Shown: one piece after another, positions 43,031-53,700 of the stretch
How positions within the stretch are numbered: the first letter of the stretch is position 1
Layout of the letters: every line of letters begins with the position of its first letter
From: an uncultured Clostridia bacterium
GTDB lineage: Bacteria; Bacillota; Clostridia; TANB77; CAG-508
DNA: 64,000 nt
Direction: 5' to 3'
Assembly: GCA_947627295.1 (NCBI GenBank)
Contig: CANQVJ010000007.1
Location: 1 to 64,000, forward strand
The notes under the pieces: model-generated
Told to the model about the DNA's origin: nothing
What the model saw: only the letters and a program-made list of their open reading frames with translations
Database searches by the model: none
Made by a program: the position numbers and the translations under genes

Positions 43031-43835
43031 TTGAATCCCTTCTTTCTTTTATTTGATAAATCTTATGTGCATTATTATATGTTAAATTTGCTACTTCTTC
43101 AAGTGATAACCCTTTTACTTCTGCAATTTTTTGGGCTATATATTTTACTTTATATGGTGCGTTTCTCTTTCCCCTTTCTGGCTCTGGAGAAAGGTATGGG
43201 CTATCGGTTTCAATTAGCATTTTATCATTTGGTACTGCTTTTATTACATCATTTGCTTTGTGTGCATTTTTAAATGTTACAGGTCCTGCAAACGATATGT
43301 AAAACCCTAGTGCTAACCCTTGTTTTACAAGTTCTACATTATGCGGGCAGCAGTGAAATATTCCTTTGTGTTTTACAACATGTGCTCTTAAGATTTTTAA
43401 TGTGTCATCCACCGCTTCTCTTGTATGAATTGTAATTGGTAAATCAAACTTGTTTGCCATTTCTATTTGCTTTATAAATGCTTCTTGCTGTAATTCTTTA
43501 TTTTCTTTGTTCCAATAATAATCTAATCCTATCTCCCCTATTGCTAAAACTATTTGCTGTTTTTCTTTTAAAGCTGTTTCCACAATTTGTTCTAATTCTT
43601 GGAGCTGTTTCAACAATTCTTCTTCTGTTTGTGGAATATCGTTTGGAGATATTCCACATGTTGCATATAAATTATTTGCTTTTGCAAGTTCGATTGCTTG
43701 CTTTGTGGAACTTAAACTGTAACCTACTGTAACAAAATTAGTGTTGTTTTCTTTTTTGCATTTTTCAATTATTTCTAATCTATCTTCATTAAATTTTGCA
43801 TCGTCTAAGTGTGCATGTGAATCAAATAATTTCAT
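43014..43835 (-). CDS. tatD: TatD family hydrolase (metal-dependent DNase)
   Basis: 273 aa. DSHAHLDDAKF metal motif at the start, AIGEIGLDYYW, PITIHTREA, FHCCPHN and IETDSPYLSPEP, all typical of TatD amidohydrolases. Bacterial TatD proteins are 3'-5' exonucleases acting in oxidative damage repair. Third gene in the spoIIE operon. Confidence 0.94.
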   Translation of the reverse strand: MKLFDSHAHLDDAKFNEDRLEIIEKCKKENNTNFVTVGYSLSSTKQAIELAKANNLYATCGISPNDIPQTEEELLKQLQELEQIVETALKEKQQIVLAIGEIGLDYYWNKENKELQQEAFIKQIEMANKFDLPITIHTREAVDDTLKILRAHVVKHKGIFHCCPHNVELVKQGLALGFYISFAGPVTFKNAHKANDVIKAVPNDKMLIETDSPYLSPEPERGKRNAPYKVKYIAQKIAEVKGLSLEEVANLTYNNAHKIYQIKERRDSNEEIK

Positions 43836-43849
43836 TGTTTTCCCTTCTT

Positions 43850-45097
43850 TTAATCTTTACAATAGTATTGCATATTTAAATCTGGACCTTTGTGCCATTT
43901 GCCTATGAAATCGACTAGTAGATATTCGTCTAAGTTATATGTTGGCTCAATTACTACTTCTCCATTTTTATCTATGCTACCCCATTTGCCATTTTCCTTG
44001 ATGCCGGCGAAGCCTTCTGCATTTTGTTCTGTTGCATCGTCATATTTACATTCAACTACTTGTTCGCCTTGACTGTTTACGAAACCATATTTACCATTTT
44101 CTTTTTTCATGAATAGTGTATTTTCTTTAAATATCTCTGTTACTGGCTCTTCTTCGAATTGGAAATTATAATATTTGTAATCTTCTCCAACTCTCATTTT
44201 TATATAATTTTTTTCAGTATCTATGTCTAAGAATATTCCTTCTAGTTTTTGTTCTAGGTTTTCGTCTAGGATTTTTGCATTGTATGCTTCGTCTTCTAAT
44301 ATGAAAATTTTTGCATCTTTATTGTATGTAATTGATGTACTTTCAAATGGTACTAATTCTTTTCCTTCTAAATCTGTAATTCCATATTTGCCTTCTTTTT
44401 TTGCAATTAGGTTATTCTCGCCAGCTTCTGTTACTTCTTCATAATTTGGGTTTGTAAGTGTTTCTTCTTCTTTTTCTTCTAGCTGAATTTCGTTACCCTG
44501 TCTATCTATTATTTTTTCTTGATCATCTTTTTTTATTTTGAACGCATTTTCTTGTTGGTTTACTGGTGTTATTTCTTCATATTCTTTTGGTAGGATTTCA
44601 TTTCCTTCTAAATCTATCAAACCATATTTGTCGTCTTGTTTTACTTTTAGTAAATTGTTTTCATACCACATTACTCCGTTTTCGTCAAAGTTTGATAGTG
44701 CTTCTATTTGTTGATATTCAGTGAATAGCTCTTCACTCTTGCTGTTTAGTGCTTTTGTGCTATATTCGCCTGTTTCATAGTTTACACCATATGTTACTAT
44801 GAATACATCTTTTTTGTTATTAGGTATTACAATTAATTCTTCGTATGAGGGAGAGATTACATCTTCACCTTTGGAGTTTATTACTCCCCATTTGTTGTTT
44901 TCATAGCTTGAGAAATAACTTTCATTTGCTTCTTGAGTATGTACTTGTTTATCTTTTTTCAAGATGTTTTTTACTATGAAAAATACCATTACTACAACTG
45001 CTATTGCAAGTATTAGTGCTACTATTTTTTTTATATTTAACTTTCCCTTTTTCTCTGGTTCTTTAACTCTTTTTCCTGCTGTTCTCACATACCTCAT
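43850..45097 (-). CDS. Membrane-anchored WG-repeat protein
   Basis: 415 aa. A cytoplasmic basic start, one membrane helix (about residues 24-46), then at least five WG/KWG repeats of the form NNKWGVINSKGEDVISPSYEE, KYGLIDLEGNEILPKEYEE, KYGITDLEGKELVPFE, KYGFVNSQGEQVVECKYDD and KWGSIDKNGEVVIEPTY. WG repeats form beta-propeller-like surfaces. The function is unknown; its place directly after spoIIE is notable. Confidence 0.85.
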   Translation of the reverse strand: MRYVRTAGKRVKEPEKKGKLNIKKIVALILAIAVVVMVFFIVKNILKKDKQVHTQEANESYFSSYENNKWGVINSKGEDVISPSYEELIVIPNNKKDVFIVTYGVNYETGEYSTKALNSKSEELFTEYQQIEALSNFDENGVMWYENNLLKVKQDDKYGLIDLEGNEILPKEYEEITPVNQQENAFKIKKDDQEKIIDRQGNEIQLEEKEEETLTNPNYEEVTEAGENNLIAKKEGKYGITDLEGKELVPFESTSITYNKDAKIFILEDEAYNAKILDENLEQKLEGIFLDIDTEKNYIKMRVGEDYKYYNFQFEEEPVTEIFKENTLFMKKENGKYGFVNSQGEQVVECKYDDATEQNAEGFAGIKENGKWGSIDKNGEVVIEPTYNLDEYLLVDFIGKWHKGPDLNMQYYCKD

Positions 45098-45114
45098 ACA
45101 ATAACACCTCTTTT

Positions 45115-47526
45115 TTATATTTCTTTAAATTTACAAATTATTACTGATAAATCGTCTTTTATTCTGCCATAATTGTTATCAATTGCTTCTGTTAAAACTA
45201 GGTTTGCCATTTTTTGAGCCTTTTGTACTTCCATATCTTCTAATAAATATTTTACCCATAGCTCTTTGTTTTGATATTCTACATTTGAATCTAAGATACC
45301 GTCTGAGCACATAAGTAATATATCTCCGTCAGAAATATCTCTATCATATACATTTAGGTTTGTTTCTGAAACTATGCCTGCTGGTAATGAGTTTGCTTTA
45401 ATTATTTGTACTCTTTTTTTGTTTTTTACATATGACGGACAGGCTCCACTTTTTATGAATTCTATTCTACCTTTGTATAAATCTATTATTGCAATATCAA
45501 GTGTTGCAAATTCTTCTTTATCTTGAGCAAGTAAGGTAGAGTTTATTAGTTTTAATGATATTTTGCTTTCAAATCCTGAAAGTAGTAAATTTTCTAATAA
45601 TCTTAGGGTATGTGAGCTACTTTCATGTGCTTCTTTGCCTGTGCCCATGCCGTCGCTTAAAGCTATTAAATAGTTACCGTCTTTCAACCTTGTACCTATT
45701 AGGCTATCTCCTGAGACGCTGTTTCCTGTTTTGCAAGCTGTACTTTTTGATATGGAAATTTTAAATTTATCTTTTGATAAAAATTTTAGGTGTGTTCCAA
45801 TTGTTTCTTCATCTGATACTATTGGTTCTTTTAGAATTTTTGTTAATACTTCTTCTATTTCCTCTATTTTGGCTGTTTCCTCATTGTTGGTTAAATAGAT
45901 TTCTACAAAGTATCTACTCTTTTTTCTTATACTTATTTCTTCAATTGAAATTTCTCTTGCTCTTAGTTCTTTTATGATTTGCGTTTTTTGTTTTGCAAAT
46001 TCGTTTTCATTTTCTGCTTCTTTTTTTATGCTTTTTGCCATTCCGTCAAGTGCTTGTGATACAGTGTTTAATTGGTCTTTGGCATTTTTGTTTACTTCTT
46101 CTATTTTCTTTTTCCATATGAATTCTGATTTACTTATTTTGTATGAAACATTTATTGCTCCTACTATTTGTTTTATTGATTCTTGTAAAAATTTGTTTAC
46201 TTCTTCATCTTCAGAGCCTATTATGTAGCTGTTGCACTCTTTGAATATTCTAATTAGGTCTTTACTTTTTATTTCTTGGTTGTCCAACATGTGCTCAAAT
46301 ATTTTGTCTACTATTTTGCCATTTGGTTCGACTATATCTTCATATAACATGTTTTCTTTATATGGTTCTAAGTTGTTAAATAGCTCTGCTTCAAATATTT
46401 CTTTGTTTTTCTTTTTGTTAAGATTTCCAAGGGCTCCGTGTTTTGTACCCTCTTTGTATGCTCTTGCCATGTCTTGAATTGCATTTGATGCATTGTTTAA
46501 TTCTTCTGATACTTGCCTACTGCGGTTGAGGGTGCCTTCAGGTTGGATTGGCAAGAAATTACGCGGAATAAAATTTTCTATATCTATTGAGATTTTTTTA
46601 GGGATTAGTAGCAAACCTATTGATGCAATTAGTATTTCTTTAAAGTGTATTAGCTCTTTTGTGTAACCATTTGAAACATATGCTAACACAATGTTCCCTA
46701 AGACAAATCCAATTATTACTCCTAATTTTCCAAACCTGTTTAATATTCCTGCTATCATGCCTGATAGGGCATAGGCTGATATCATTATTGGCTCTGTTTT
46801 TGTGATTACTCCAAGGGTTACACCTATTGTTACTCCTGCTGTTGCTCCAACTAGTACTCCATTTTTCCAGCCCAATATTAATACAACTAATATACTTAGA
46901 ACATTGCTTAGTGATATTCCAAATATTGAAATCCCACTGAAACTTGTTAGGGCTATTGATATTAATAGACTTGTTCCTATTACTTCTTCTATTGTAAACG
47001 CTCTTTTTTCACCAACGTCTTCTAATACTATTATGCTGTTTACAAATATTTTGTAAAATACATATGCTATTATTGTAAATGTGAAACTTGCTATTATATC
47101 ATATAGTGTGAAACTTTTGAAAATGCATTTTATTAGCATGACTATAAGTGTTGATATTACTAGGTTCTTTCCTAACCTTATTTGTTCATTTTTTCCTTCT
47201 TCTTCATTGTATTTTGGTTTTATTATGAAAAATGTTGCAATCATTAATATTGTTGTTAGTAAATATGTTAGTGCTCCGTCAATTCCAAATTTTATGAAGT
47301 TTCCAATTAATGATACTGCTATTATTCCTATTGCTGGTATGCTGTTTGCTAGACATGCTGCTACAAAACTTATTGCAAATGGCGCAAATTCTCCTGCTAT
47401 TGGCACCATTGATATTAAAAATGATATTAGATATATTATTATATATTTTATTGATATTATATTTGATAATACTGCTTTTGGCTTTTGTTGCTCAGCAGTT
47501 TTTGTGTTTTGAAACATCCTTACCAC
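45115..47526 (-). CDS. spoIIE: Stage II sporulation protein E (membrane PP2C-type phosphatase)
   Basis: 803 aa. The N-terminal about 320 residues hold around ten membrane helices, followed by a coiled-coil regulatory linker and a C-terminal PP2C domain (about 590-803) with LIALSDGMGTGKEAHESS, FATLDIAIIDL and DILLMCSDGILDSN, giving the metal-binding Asp residues. SpoIIE dephosphorylates SpoIIAA to activate sigma-F and acts at the polar septum. Normal family length. First gene of the spoIIE-WG-tatD unit. Confidence 0.95.
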   Translation of the reverse strand: MVRMFQNTKTAEQQKPKAVLSNIISIKYIIIYLISFLISMVPIAGEFAPFAISFVAACLANSIPAIGIIAVSLIGNFIKFGIDGALTYLLTTILMIATFFIIKPKYNEEEGKNEQIRLGKNLVISTLIVMLIKCIFKSFTLYDIIASFTFTIIAYVFYKIFVNSIIVLEDVGEKRAFTIEEVIGTSLLISIALTSFSGISIFGISLSNVLSILVVLILGWKNGVLVGATAGVTIGVTLGVITKTEPIMISAYALSGMIAGILNRFGKLGVIIGFVLGNIVLAYVSNGYTKELIHFKEILIASIGLLLIPKKISIDIENFIPRNFLPIQPEGTLNRSRQVSEELNNASNAIQDMARAYKEGTKHGALGNLNKKKNKEIFEAELFNNLEPYKENMLYEDIVEPNGKIVDKIFEHMLDNQEIKSKDLIRIFKECNSYIIGSEDEEVNKFLQESIKQIVGAINVSYKISKSEFIWKKKIEEVNKNAKDQLNTVSQALDGMAKSIKKEAENENEFAKQKTQIIKELRAREISIEEISIRKKSRYFVEIYLTNNEETAKIEEIEEVLTKILKEPIVSDEETIGTHLKFLSKDKFKISISKSTACKTGNSVSGDSLIGTRLKDGNYLIALSDGMGTGKEAHESSSHTLRLLENLLLSGFESKISLKLINSTLLAQDKEEFATLDIAIIDLYKGRIEFIKSGACPSYVKNKKRVQIIKANSLPAGIVSETNLNVYDRDISDGDILLMCSDGILDSNVEYQNKELWVKYLLEDMEVQKAQKMANLVLTEAIDNNYGRIKDDLSVIICKFKEI

Positions 47527-47744
47527 CTCTACTTCTTTTAAGTTTATTTTACTACTTGTCCTTTGTGGTTTTTGTCTTTTTTAGTAAGGTATAACAAATT
47601 TTTCATTGACAAGTTTTTTGTGGTTTTTACAAATTTCCTTACTAAGGCACTTTTATTTTATTATAATTTTAAAAAAATTGCAATATAAAACACCCTAAAA
47701 TTTTTATTTTAGGGTGCTTAAATTTATATTAAGAAGTGATTTGC
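47527..47744. other. Intergenic region between spoIIE and the giant adhesin
   Basis: 218 bases with no gene. The part next to spoIIE should hold its promoter, but I cannot choose a convincing -35/-10 pair. The part near 47690-47716 is the adhesin terminator. Confidence 0.5.
47685..47720 (-). terminator. Terminator of the surface-protein operon
   Basis: CACCCTAAAAT (47691-47701) pairs with ATTTTAGGGTG (47706-47716) around a 4-nt loop; on the minus strand TTTTATA follows. Confidence 0.8.
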
Positions 47745-50700
47745 TTATTTATGTGTTTCTATATAGTATTTTAACATCATTTTTCTTCTTACATAGTCTA
47801 ATGGTATTTGCATATCTTTAGATTCTACCATTTCTTTTAGTAGTTTTACATCTGATGCACTTTTACCTGTTGGTGGTGTGATTGTTGTTACTGCTGCTGT
47901 TGATGCATCGGCTTCTATTTCTATTCTGTCTTGGTTTGGATTTCCTGAATCGTCTGTTGGACCACCATTTGCTGGTTCTGGGTCAATGAAGTCTATTCTT
48001 GTTGTTAAATCAAATGTATTCTTGTCGCTGTCTGTTGGATTGCTTGGATCTAATAGACTGCTTATTGTTGGTGTTTGTGTTGGTATTAAGTTACCTTCCA
48101 TATTGTATTCAGGAATTTCACCAGCAGTTTTTTGTAATTGTAGTAATTCTACTGCATTGAAGAATTCTTGGTCATTATCGTCTTCACTTAGTACTTTTTG
48201 TGCTGTGAATTTGATTTCTTGTTCTTCTCCTGCTTTCAACCATGTGAATACATTGTTGTCTTCGAAGTCTAATTCATATTGTTTATTTGAATTTGTAGCA
48301 TTTATTTGACCACTTTCTGCAAGTAAATCATTGATGTTTTGAGCTGTTGCATCTCTTAATACTGTTAGATATTTTTGGTTGATTGCTTGTAAACGTAGTT
48401 CATTGTTTGCTAATGTTTTATCTGGATTTGAATTATCTTGACCTGCGCCACCAAGAACATTGTTTTGATATTCGCCTGCTTCTACTTTAGCTTCATATAA
48501 TTCATTTCCGCTGAAGTCTTCATTATCTAACATATGGTCTAAAATTCTTTCTCTTTGTGATTTATTGCTTCCTTCTGAAATTGTTCCGTCGATATTTGGA
48601 GAAATTCTTTCCCAAGAATCGTTCTCTTTTGGTGCCAATGTAGGTGTTTCATCAGGTGTTTTTCTAAAGTCTAGCTTTTTATCTAAGAAGTCTAATATCA
48701 TTGTCGGCCTTGCTTCTACTTGGTTTGTTGTATGTGCTAATCTACTATCTACACCGCCTGGTAATTCTTTAGGTTTAATTACACTTGGGTCTGGTGCAGA
48801 ATCTGTAAATGTATAGTAAGTGTTGTTCTTAGCATCTTGATAATGTATGTCTAGGTCATTGCTTTCTTTATTTGTATTTGATGCTGTTATGAAATCTACA
48901 TATCCTTCATTTTTTATCTTGTAGTTGTATTTGATTTCAAGTGTTGAGTTATACATGATTTCTTTATCTATTTCTGATTTCAATGTACCTATTGTTCCTA
49001 ATGTATTTACTTTTCTACCGTATTCTTCTGATGCTGAATTATCTCTTTCGTTTTTAACATTTGCTTCTGGTGCTATGTAAATTGAGTTTACAAAGCTTCC
49101 TTTGATCTCTTGATTCTTATGATCGTCGTCACCGTCTGTTGTTGTATCTATTAGAACATTACCATTTTGTAGAACAACTCTCATTCTTTCAATTTTCTTA
49201 TCTATTGTCATATCTTGTGTAGGTCTTTCAACAATACCAAAGTCTAAGTCTTTAATTACAACTTCTTTACCATTATTCAAATCGCCGTCTGTATATGCAT
49301 TTAATTCGTCTGTATCGGCTCCGCCTGTGATGTCGTTTGTTGTAGGTACTTTATCTGGAGTTTGATGTATGTTGTCTTCTTCGTCTTCTAGTGGAATTTC
49401 AAATCTTGCTGTTCTTGATGTCATGTGTAATGCTAAGTTATCGTCTTTTTCTCCGTCTGCTGTTCTTTCAAGTGATGGATATGTTACTGCTCTTTGGGCA
49501 TTATCACTTGCATCTAAGTTTCTATCTGTATCGTCTCCATTTCCGACTACTTCTGTTTGTTCGTCTGTGTATACCCTTTCTGCCATTTCGTCTGTTGCAC
49601 TTGATTTATTTTCGTAATCGCTATGGTCTAGCCACCACCTTACTTCTCCTGTTTCTTTATCATATCTTGCTTGGTCATTAAATGTGGTTGCTTTATATTG
49701 TTGTGGATATGTTTTTGCTTCTCCTGTTCCTTCTGTAATTTCTTTACCTACTATTACAGAGTCTTTACCCCATGTATACTTAACTATGTAGTTTCCTGGA
49801 TAGAATCCTGATAAACTGTAGTTACCATTTTCGTCTGTGTAAACAACCGCTCTTCTTACGTCTTTGTCTACACTAAATCCATTATCATAGTCATTATTTT
49901 CTTCAGGGTTTTGGAAGTCGCTATCATAACTCCATTGATTTGTATCTCTTAAATAAGCTGTTAAGTTATCTGCTTCTTGATATTCTCCGTTTGGCGATTG
50001 GTCTTTTACATCACTTAATCTTTCTGTAAATTTATCGCCACTATGTTCTAGTTCGACTAATTCGACTCTAACATGTTTTACGCTCTTATCTTCTCCGTCA
50101 CGTAAACCGTTACCAATCCATTGCTGAGCTTCAGCTCCGCTTATTGCGCCGCTATCTTCTTCTTTTGCAATGTCTTCAAATACATTTCCTTCTAGTACTC
50201 TGTTACCACTATCTGTTAGTGATAGGTCGAATACTGGTGCGTCGTCATTGTCGTCTTCATATGTGTTGAAGTCGTCTGGCTTATGGTTACCTGCTACAGA
50301 GTCTAAGTCTATACTTCCGTAATTTTCATTTAGTCCTGGTCTTTCAGATTCTTGATGTCTATGAGTTGTATATGCGTTTACTTCTATATAGTTATATAGT
50401 AGTAATGGTACACCGTATTCTCTTCCGTCATTTGTGAACAATTTAGTCATTGGTTCTCTTTCTAGTTTGTAATCTGTATAGATTGTTCTTGATTGTCCAC
50501 CTGGAATATATCTTTGTTCGTCATTGATATAAGCATATTTTGCACTTAATCCACCTTTTTCAATTAATTCTGTGTTTTGGTCTTGACTCGATACTTCACT
50601 TGCATCTTCATTCTTTCTTTCTTCTGTATTTTGTTTTGCTCCAATTGGTTGATTTCCTGTTGCAAATTGTGAACTATCATTCCAGCTATCTACATGGAAT

Positions 50701-53700
50701 TGTCCGCCTGCATTATATTCAGCTTCTTTTCCATAGTATTTAAACATTTCTTGAGTTACGTCTTTTATTTCTGCATATCTATTATCATAGAAACTTACTA
50801 GCTCTGTTGGTCGCATCTCAAATTTTTCGCCTGCTTGGTTGCTAATTATTGTTTTATAGATTACGTGTATTTCTATAGGCTTATCTGGATTTATCTCTGG
50901 TATTAACTGTACTTCACTTGGATATACTTCTCTTCTGTATATAAATGTGTAGTTATCTTGGAATCTTGCTTTGATTTCAGATTTTTTATTTGTTTTAAAT
51001 CTTTCATCATATTCTTCGTTTCCTAGATATTGATCTACTGTAGCTTGGTCATTTGTTTTTTCTTCATATTGATAGTAACGTATATATCCATTTTGCATTA
51101 CTTGTATTTGCTCAATATCATTTGTTATAGAAATATCAGGTTGTGTTCTTGTAAATAGTCCTAAGTTAATATCTTTGATTGTATCTTGATCAACATTGTA
51201 TTGAGAAAGTCTTTGCTCTCCTGCGGTTTGAGTATCTGCTTTAATTTGATATTTGTTATTATTATCAGTTAATTGTTTGCTTGTTATGATACCACATTGA
51301 CCTGGATCTGCGTAACCGTCGTCTTTAGAGTTATCTTGTTCTTGAGAAGCACCTGGTTCAGGTGTTCTACCTGGTAAGTTAGTTGTAGTATATTCTCCGT
51401 TACCACAAGGGTCTGCAGCTTCTCCTGATGCATTGATTGCTCCTGATACTTTTCCTTCATATCTAACTTTACGTTTATATACATAGCCAGTGGCAGGGTC
51501 TGTACCGTTTGGTTCAAATTTAATTGAAGTATCTCCTGCTTCTATGTTGTTTTGTTCTACTTGTCCATTATCTGAAACTATTGTTTTGAATCTATCATTA
51601 AATGATTGTCTATCGTCTAGTTTTTCTAGAGCATGTGAACCATTTGATGTGTCCTCTAATGTTGGGCTAAATACACTTTGATATTTCATACCATTGTAAG
51701 TAAATTCAATGTATCCGCTTCTTACAACATCTTCGATTGCTCTTTGAGATTTTCTGTTTCCGCCTTCGTCTTTTAGATTAATTCTTAATCTATATTTTCC
51801 GTCTGGACCTGTCATAACTGGTTTTGCATATTCTATTCCGTCGTCACTTATGAAGCGTACTTCTACTGGGCTCACCTTTTCGTCTCCTGAACCATATATA
51901 TGGTCTCCGTCGTTTGGTGAATCTCCACGTTTGCTTTCTTCTGGAACATCTAAGAATACAAATCCTTCAAGGTCCATTCTTATTCTTTCGTTCTTGTGTA
52001 AGTATTGACTACTTGTATCGTCTATTACGATTGTTGGTCCTTCTACATCGAAGTATGGATTTTCAACTACACCGTCCTCGTCTGCTGTAAATCTACCTTT
52101 TCCGTCATCTCCTTCTGGGATGATGTTTCCTACAAAGTAGATGTATCCATTTTCATCTGTTAAGTATAGATGTTCATGTTCCGTTAGCATTGCCTCTCTT
52201 GCTTCGTGTGCGCTGTTTGCTGCTTTACAAGAATCGTTAAACGCTTTACGTCTTTCTTCATATGGTGGGATGTGGCTTGCTTCATGGTAACCGTGTACTA
52301 CACAGTGTCCGCCACCTGGTTCAAATTCATTTGATACCCATGAATCTTGATGTTCACACTCATAGAAGTGGCAATGTGTTGTTGCTCCGTCATGTTGATA
52401 GAATTCTGTATTATTTATAACTTCTGGATAATTTTCTTCATCTATTCTCTTTTCATCAAATTTAAATCTGAATTTTTCAAGTCCTACGCCTTCAGCTTTT
52501 AAGATTACTTTTCTTAAATATCCACCTGTACCTGGTACTGGAGTTATATCTGTTGGAGTTCCTGGTGATTCTGGTGTTGGAATATCTGGTTGTGATGGAG
52601 GACTTGGTGATTCTTCTGGTTCCTTCTTATCTTCAAATGTTACATCTACATTGTTGTTCCATTCTATTTCTGGTTCAACAAATGGTTTGTCATCACCTGG
52701 CTCTTCGCCTGGCTCATCACCTGGTTGATCTTCTGGATTAGGCGCTGGTCTGCCCCCACCTTCTTCTTCCGGAGCATCACTTGGTTTTACTGGGCCTCCA
52801 CTTGGTTGTTCTTCTGGGTCTCCACTTGAAACTTCACTTGGGTCACCGCTTGAAACTTCGCTTGGATCTCCACTTGGTTTTTCTTCTGGGGTGTCTGGGT
52901 TTGTTGGGTCATATCCTTCTGGTGGACCGTCTGGATTATCAGCTAAATCTCCACCTTCACTATAGAAAGTAACTACTGGGTGAGAATATTCTTTCTTTCT
53001 TGTGAATACTTCTACACCTTGTTGTTTAACTTTCTCTACACTGCCAATTAAATATGCAGGGTCCGCTGTTCCTTCTGTATAGTAGTATTCACCGTATTCA
53101 ATTATTTCATCTTCTCCACCATTTTTCTTCTTTGTCTCTACTCTTACTTTTTGTAAGTCATCTGGTGTAACTTCTCTTATTTTATATGTTCCTGGTACTA
53201 CATTTCTGATATATATTTCTCCGTCTGCATCACTTGTTGTAAATACATATCCTGCTTCTACTGCTTTTTCATGAGAATCTATTTCTCTTCCTGGTTTATA
53301 GCCGTCATATTTAGGTTCTATATATACTTCATTTTTTCTTCCTGTGTTAATTCTTGCTCCTTCACGAGTATTGTATCCTTCAAGAGCATTAGGATTCATG
53401 AAGCATCCTTCATATGCTTGACTTATTCTCTTCTCGTCTTGACGATCTGAAGTTTTTATTAATTGTATTGTAAATTGTTTTCCTTTTACACTCTTATCGT
53501 CTTTGTTCTTTGTTTTGATGTGTAATCCTGTTGCTGTTTCATCTCTAAATGTAACTTGTGAAAGTCCTTCATTTGTTGCTGAGTTTACATTTACTATTTG
53601 TGCTGGTGATTCGTCTATTACCCAATCACTTCTTGTTTCAGCATCTTTCTTTGAGTTTATTTGTTTATCTGCTTCTTCTGCTGTAAGTGTTTTTTGTTTG

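Noticed and set aside
52600..52900. The Pro/Ser/Gly/Glu linker repeats as a CRISPR or tandem DNA element
   Set aside because: The repeats are in frame within the adhesin, short and imperfect, and encode a typical low-complexity surface linker.
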